NCBI GenBank assembly: GCA_027073795.1
Contig: JALTEW010000121.1
Location: 1-10,002 of the forward strand
Direction of reading: 5' to 3'
From: a bacterium
GTDB lineage: Bacteria; Desulfobacterota; S145-22
Length of the DNA: 10,002 nt
A program made the translations under genes and the position numbers. Shown piece by piece: positions 7,160 to 10,002 of this stretch. Within the stretch, counting starts at the first letter, position 1. The number at the start of each line of letters is the position of its first letter. The notes under the pieces are model-generated. The model saw nothing but the letters and a program-made list of their open reading frames with translations, had not been told where the DNA came from and did not search any database.

Positions 7160-7650
7160 GGCTCGTCCTCGCCATATAACTTCAACTCCATGTAAACCTT
7201 TTGGCCATTCTCTTCAAAATACGCCCCTTTATAGGGTGGAAATGTCCGGGCCCGCAGGATATCGATCAGATCGCGTGCCTTGTATTCCCTGTCCAGGTCG
7301 ATGCGGTCGATGCTTTCCACGTCACCTTTTTTATGAAACTCTCCAATGCTTGTGTCTTGCGGGATGGGCGCGTATTCACCCTTTTCCACGAGCTGTCCCA
7401 AACTACCAATTACTATTTTCTCTCCTTTCTTGCTTAATCCCAAAGGCATTAGTGAATAATGAGCAATGATTTTATTATCACATTCGGTTATTACTGACAG
7501 GCTATTACTTAATGGGTTTTTGATATTGCTCCATATCCAGAAAGTCTTGGTTCTAACGTGCCGGGGCGAGGCAATGATAAAAAGATCCGTTATCCGTTCG
7601 GCATCATCTTCACGCGCAAGCCTGACATGTCTTTCACCACGTAGAATCAT
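7156..7650 (-). CDS. Chimeric protein: N-terminal half of a GNAT acetyltransferase fused to a formyltransferase C-terminal region
   Basis: The 164-residue product seems made of two unrelated parts. Residues 1 to about 86 resemble the beginning of a GNAT acyltransferase (VRLAREDDAERITDLF, a WIWSNIKNP segment, then KIIAHYSLMPLGLS). They stop before the acyl-CoA-binding motif (Q/RxxGxG/A), so this half should not bind acetyl-CoA normally. Residues about 87-164 resemble the tail of a sugar formyltransferase (GEYAPIPQDTS, then DLDREYKARDLIDILRART, FPPYKGAYF and KVYMELKLY). By hand count GC is about 33% for 7401-7550 and 52% for 7201-7400, so composition changes where the families change. The frame is intact; it begins one base after the ACP stop and overlaps the next gene by ATGA. 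It may be a decayed relic of two genes or a functional fusion. Catalysis by either half alone looks unlikely. Confidence 0.65.
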   Translation of the reverse strand: MILRGERHVRLAREDDAERITDLFIIASPRHVRTKTFWIWSNIKNPLSNSLSVITECDNKIIAHYSLMPLGLSKKGEKIVIGSLGQLVEKGEYAPIPQDTSIGEFHKKGDVESIDRIDLDREYKARDLIDILRARTFPPYKGAYFEENGQKVYMELKLYGEDEP

Positions 7651-7651
7651 T

Positions 7652-7894
7652 TTAATTCAAGCTTTCATTAAGGTAACCGATTATTTTTCGAAAGCTATTC
7701 AATTCAAGAACCTGGCCAGTAGTGAAATGCACACTGAACGCGCCCTCAAGAGCCAACATCAAGTTCAACTGGCCCAGGGAATCCCATGGCTCGATATCTC
7801 CAATCTCTATCTCATCCGAGATTGTATCTACCGGCACATTAAAAACTTCACTCATAATTTTTCGAACTTTATCTTGTAGTTCTTTAGACATCAT
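7652..7894 (-). CDS. Acyl carrier protein
   Basis: The 80-residue product is a small acidic ACP. The phosphopantetheine attachment site is Ser39 in PWDSLGQLNLMLALE (36-50), matching the DSL motif; helix one (KELQDKVRKIMSEVF) and the acidic loop before it fit the family. The loaded thioester arm would carry an acyl group for the neighbouring enzymes. Its gene is directly after the FkbH-like gene, overlapping it by ATGA, which is the arrangement seen where FkbH loads glyceryl onto a dedicated ACP. Two adjacent ATGs are possible starts, at 7894 and 7891. The GGGGAGG ribosome site is 1 base from the first and 4 bases from the second, so the second may be the real one. It is unlikely to be the housekeeping fatty acid ACP, given the context and the variant residues after the Ser. 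Confidence 0.9.
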   Translation of the reverse strand: MMSKELQDKVRKIMSEVFNVPVDTISDEIEIGDIEPWDSLGQLNLMLALEGAFSVHFTTGQVLELNSFRKIIGYLNESLN

Positions 7895-9606
7895 GCCTCC
7901 CCGGGGTTTCTAAAACACGTTTCAATATAAGAGGGGTACTCTGGAAGCCCCGCTTTCAGGTTCCAATAGTATATTTTTCTCCCCGATTCCTCCGCCCTTA
8001 ACCCCTCAAATCCCAAATTGTCATAAAGTGTCGATACTAATTTGTTCTTTCTGGTTGGGAGGTATTCACCATAAACCCCCTCGATCCCTTTCTCTCTTAA
8101 AAACTCCGCTACTTGCCGCCAAAACGTATTCTCCACCGTGCGTCCGATTACCCTACAACTCATCAAAAATGTGTCAATCCATGCCTCTTTTCCAGAATAT
8201 TTTATAATTATTACGCCGATAATGCCATTTTCCCCAAATTTGTCTTCAAGGATGATGTCAAACACATCATATTGGGGAGACGCTATCATCTCTTTTATCT
8301 CTCCCTCCGTATAGCGCCGGGTTGTCAGGTTAAATTGATTGGTTCTCTGGGTTAATTGCGAGATTCTTTTGTAATCATGAATAGGATTCAGGGAAATAAC
8401 GGCCTTCATCAAAAGGCTCTTGTAAAAGGCCTTCAACGACCCGACAGATTCCTTGAGAATCTTCCTTTCCTGGTCCTGTTTGTAAAAATCGCTTCGTTTC
8501 TTGTCTTCCGCCGTTATTTTCGTGGCGTTAAAAAACATCGACGAAAGATCGCTAAACCACCGTACCAATCCGGCGGGGTCATCCGGGAAATCGGAGGTTT
8601 CCACTTCCGGCAATTCTTGCCTCACCCGTTCCCTCTCCACGGGATTATCATCTATAAAAACAAAGCTGTCCAACCCGAGGTTCAGTTCCACCGCCAAATC
8701 CCTGATATTCTCAGCCTTATCCACCCAATTAATCCTATAAGCAACGAAATCGTCCTTTTTTAAAACCATCATGGGATGGCTTTTCCATACCTCCTCCACG
8801 TCATCCAAGTTATTCTTGCTTACAATGGTCAGAAGGATCCCCTTGTTTTTTGTGTCTTTCAGCATCTTCTGAAAGTCTCGATATGCCTTTCCCACACCGT
8901 CTTCGGAAAGTTTAATCCCCGACACACCATCTTCCCCCAACACCCCTCCCCACAAGGTATTATCCAAATCCAAGGCGATAACTTTCTTCGATCTCCTCAG
9001 AAAAGCCCGGCGCGCCTGTTCCAAGAGACCCGCCAACCGCTTAAATCCAGTCTCGTTCAAAGGGATTCTCCCCAGATACCAAAAACGCGGGTCATGCAAG
9101 GTTTCGTACCCTTGCCTTTCCACTTCCTTGTGCCAATTTACCAGGACACAATTCGAGGGCATATCACGGTTTTTCCTCTGAATAAGGTTTGAATTAAAAC
9201 CCATCTGGAGCAAGGAGAGAGATACAGGGGAATTCGTATCCAAACAACCAAGGTGAGAGAAGGGTGAAATGGCGATGGTATTTAAGATGAAAAGCCCTTC
9301 CCGCCCGTTCAGAAACCGTTTAACCATCTCCATCAATTCGTCACTCTTTCGCCTCCCTAATTGAATGAAATCTTCAGTTCCCGCAATAGGCGTTAAGCAA
9401 ATACTTTCAAAAAAAGCTGTGCCTTCGAGAAAAAGAAAAGTTACCTCAAAAAATTCTTGGCTGAGTTTCGATTCAGGATCCACCAGCTCCTGGATGTATT
9501 GATCGTAACCCGCCACGTAAACGGACTCAATTTCTTCACCAAAGACAGATTGAAGGTACCGCTCTAAAGGGGCAATATTCACGTTACTTAAAAGGCAAAC
9601 CTTCAA
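7891..9606 (-). CDS. FkbH-like HAD-IIIC family protein (probable glyceryl-ACP-forming enzyme)
   Basis: The 571-residue product has the three-part FkbH layout. Residues 1-200 form the N-terminal SGNH-like region. About 205-345 form a HAD domain with motif I ALDLDNTLWGG (211-221), a Ser in IVSKNN (261-266), Lys297 and motif IV FIDDNPVER (317-325). About 410-550 form a GNAT-like C-terminal domain with QLTQRTNQFNLTTRRY (417-432) and DTFLMSCRVIGRTVE (478-492). In polyketide pathways FkbH relatives take glycerate from 1,3-bisphosphoglycerate, remove the phosphate and load glyceryl onto an ACP thiol. The adjacent ACP gene supports the same chemistry here, although related proteins occur in surface-sugar loci with other acyl groups. 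Translation probably starts at a TTG overlapping the VOC stop (TTGA), with AAGGAG eight bases upstream. Length is usual for the family. The specific acyl group is inferred. Confidence 0.88.
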   Translation of the reverse strand: MKVCLLSNVNIAPLERYLQSVFGEEIESVYVAGYDQYIQELVDPESKLSQEFFEVTFLFLEGTAFFESICLTPIAGTEDFIQLGRRKSDELMEMVKRFLNGREGLFILNTIAISPFSHLGCLDTNSPVSLSLLQMGFNSNLIQRKNRDMPSNCVLVNWHKEVERQGYETLHDPRFWYLGRIPLNETGFKRLAGLLEQARRAFLRRSKKVIALDLDNTLWGGVLGEDGVSGIKLSEDGVGKAYRDFQKMLKDTKNKGILLTIVSKNNLDDVEEVWKSHPMMVLKKDDFVAYRINWVDKAENIRDLAVELNLGLDSFVFIDDNPVERERVRQELPEVETSDFPDDPAGLVRWFSDLSSMFFNATKITAEDKKRSDFYKQDQERKILKESVGSLKAFYKSLLMKAVISLNPIHDYKRISQLTQRTNQFNLTTRRYTEGEIKEMIASPQYDVFDIILEDKFGENGIIGVIIIKYSGKEAWIDTFLMSCRVIGRTVENTFWRQVAEFLREKGIEGVYGEYLPTRKNKLVSTLYDNLGFEGLRAEESGRKIYYWNLKAGLPEYPSYIETCFRNPGEA

Positions 9607-9983
9607 CGGTCCTTCTCCTTTTCCAAGAACTCCACCAACCCAAGGCCTTTAAAATACACAAACAAGATCATTCGATTATTAAACAAAACAGCTGGGGTTG
9701 GCTCCGAGAGGAAAATCCCCTTCCCTTCATATTCGCCTTTTATTTTCTCAAGGTTGTCCACTTCAAAACAGACATGGTAAAAAGATTGGCCTTTTTTCAA
9801 GAAGCCTTCAACCTTTTTCCCGGCTACCAACTCAATCAAGGCATCTCCCAGTTTCACCAACTGCAATTCAACCTCCTGAATGGGGTCATAAATTTTTTGA
9901 GAGACAATTTTAATGATATCTCCCAATTCAGATACCTTTTCATCAATATCTCTTGTCGCAATTCCTACATGATTTAACATCAT
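9603..9983 (-). CDS. VOC/glyoxalase-fold protein, methylmalonyl-CoA epimerase-like
   Basis: The 126-residue product has the vicinal oxygen chelate fold with two beta-alpha-beta-beta-beta halves. Probable metal ligands are His5 (LNHVGIA), Glu51 (ALIELVA), His70 (FYHVCFEV) and Glu118 (LVEFLE), which fit the four-ligand pattern of methylmalonyl-CoA epimerase and glyoxalase I. The chemistry could be epimerisation or enolisation of an acyl thioester. The gene sits directly before the FkbH-like and ACP genes and overlaps the former by four bases, so it may act on the ACP- or CoA-bound acyl group or on a sugar intermediate; that is inference. Start 9983 has AGGGA about seven bases upstream, and ATG at 9980 is equally possible. 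The frame is open to the window edge. In another frame a stop at 9980-9982 overlaps this start, so an upstream gene may end there. Confidence 0.75.
   Translation of the reverse strand: MMLNHVGIATRDIDEKVSELGDIIKIVSQKIYDPIQEVELQLVKLGDALIELVAGKKVEGFLKKGQSFYHVCFEVDNLEKIKGEYEGKGIFLSEPTPAVLFNNRMILFVYFKGLGLVEFLEKEKDR
9615..9620 (-). promoter_or_regulatory. Ribosome binding site of the FkbH-like gene (TTG start)
   Basis: AAGGAG on the minus strand lies 8 bases before the TTG at 9606, with a second AAGGA closer in (9610-9614). It supports the TTG as the start, overlapping the upstream TGA. Confidence 0.6.
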
Positions 9984-10002
9984 ATCGCATTCCCTGCATG
10001 TT

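Overview
The window looks like a bacterial chromosome segment of middling GC content, probably from an anaerobe related to the deltaproteobacteria (Desulfobacterota). That placement is an inference from a solitary HdrC-type iron-sulfur protein and a Cys-rich DUF3795-like protein lying beside a Maf/NeuB flagellar-glycosylation-type operon. No rRNA or tRNA gene, insertion sequence or CRISPR array was seen.

Left part (1-1490): a Cys-rich protein on the plus strand (its start probably lies left of the window) converges with a minus-strand HdrC-like protein carrying two 4Fe-4S motifs. About 440 bp without a convincing gene follow, separating these from the main operon.

Main part (1491-9983): nine minus-strand genes are packed with overlaps or gaps of at most 30 bp and almost certainly form one transcript that enters from beyond the right edge. 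In transcription order they are: a VOC/glyoxalase-fold protein; a FkbH-like HAD/acyltransferase protein; an acyl carrier protein; a chimeric gene joining the N-terminal half of a GNAT to the C-terminal part of a formyltransferase; a sugar-type formyltransferase; NeuB-type nonulosonic acid synthase; a SpsF-type cytidylyltransferase; a Maf-type (DUF115) glycosyltransferase; and a TPR protein.

Working model: NeuB makes a sialic-acid-like nine-carbon sugar (pseudaminic, legionaminic or a relative), the SpsF-like enzyme activates it as a CMP-sugar, and Maf transfers it to a protein, by family precedent flagellin. FkbH plus ACP would make an ACP-bound acyl group, in known pathways glyceryl-ACP. This group, and/or a formyl group, may decorate an amino group of the sugar. 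The enzymes making the amino-sugar precursor are not in the window and may lie to the right. The acyl assignment and the link to the sugar are inference.

The most unusual spot is the chimeric gene at 7156-7650. Its predicted fusion point near 7393 coincides with a sharp change in base composition, so it may be a recombination scar between two sugar-modification cassettes.
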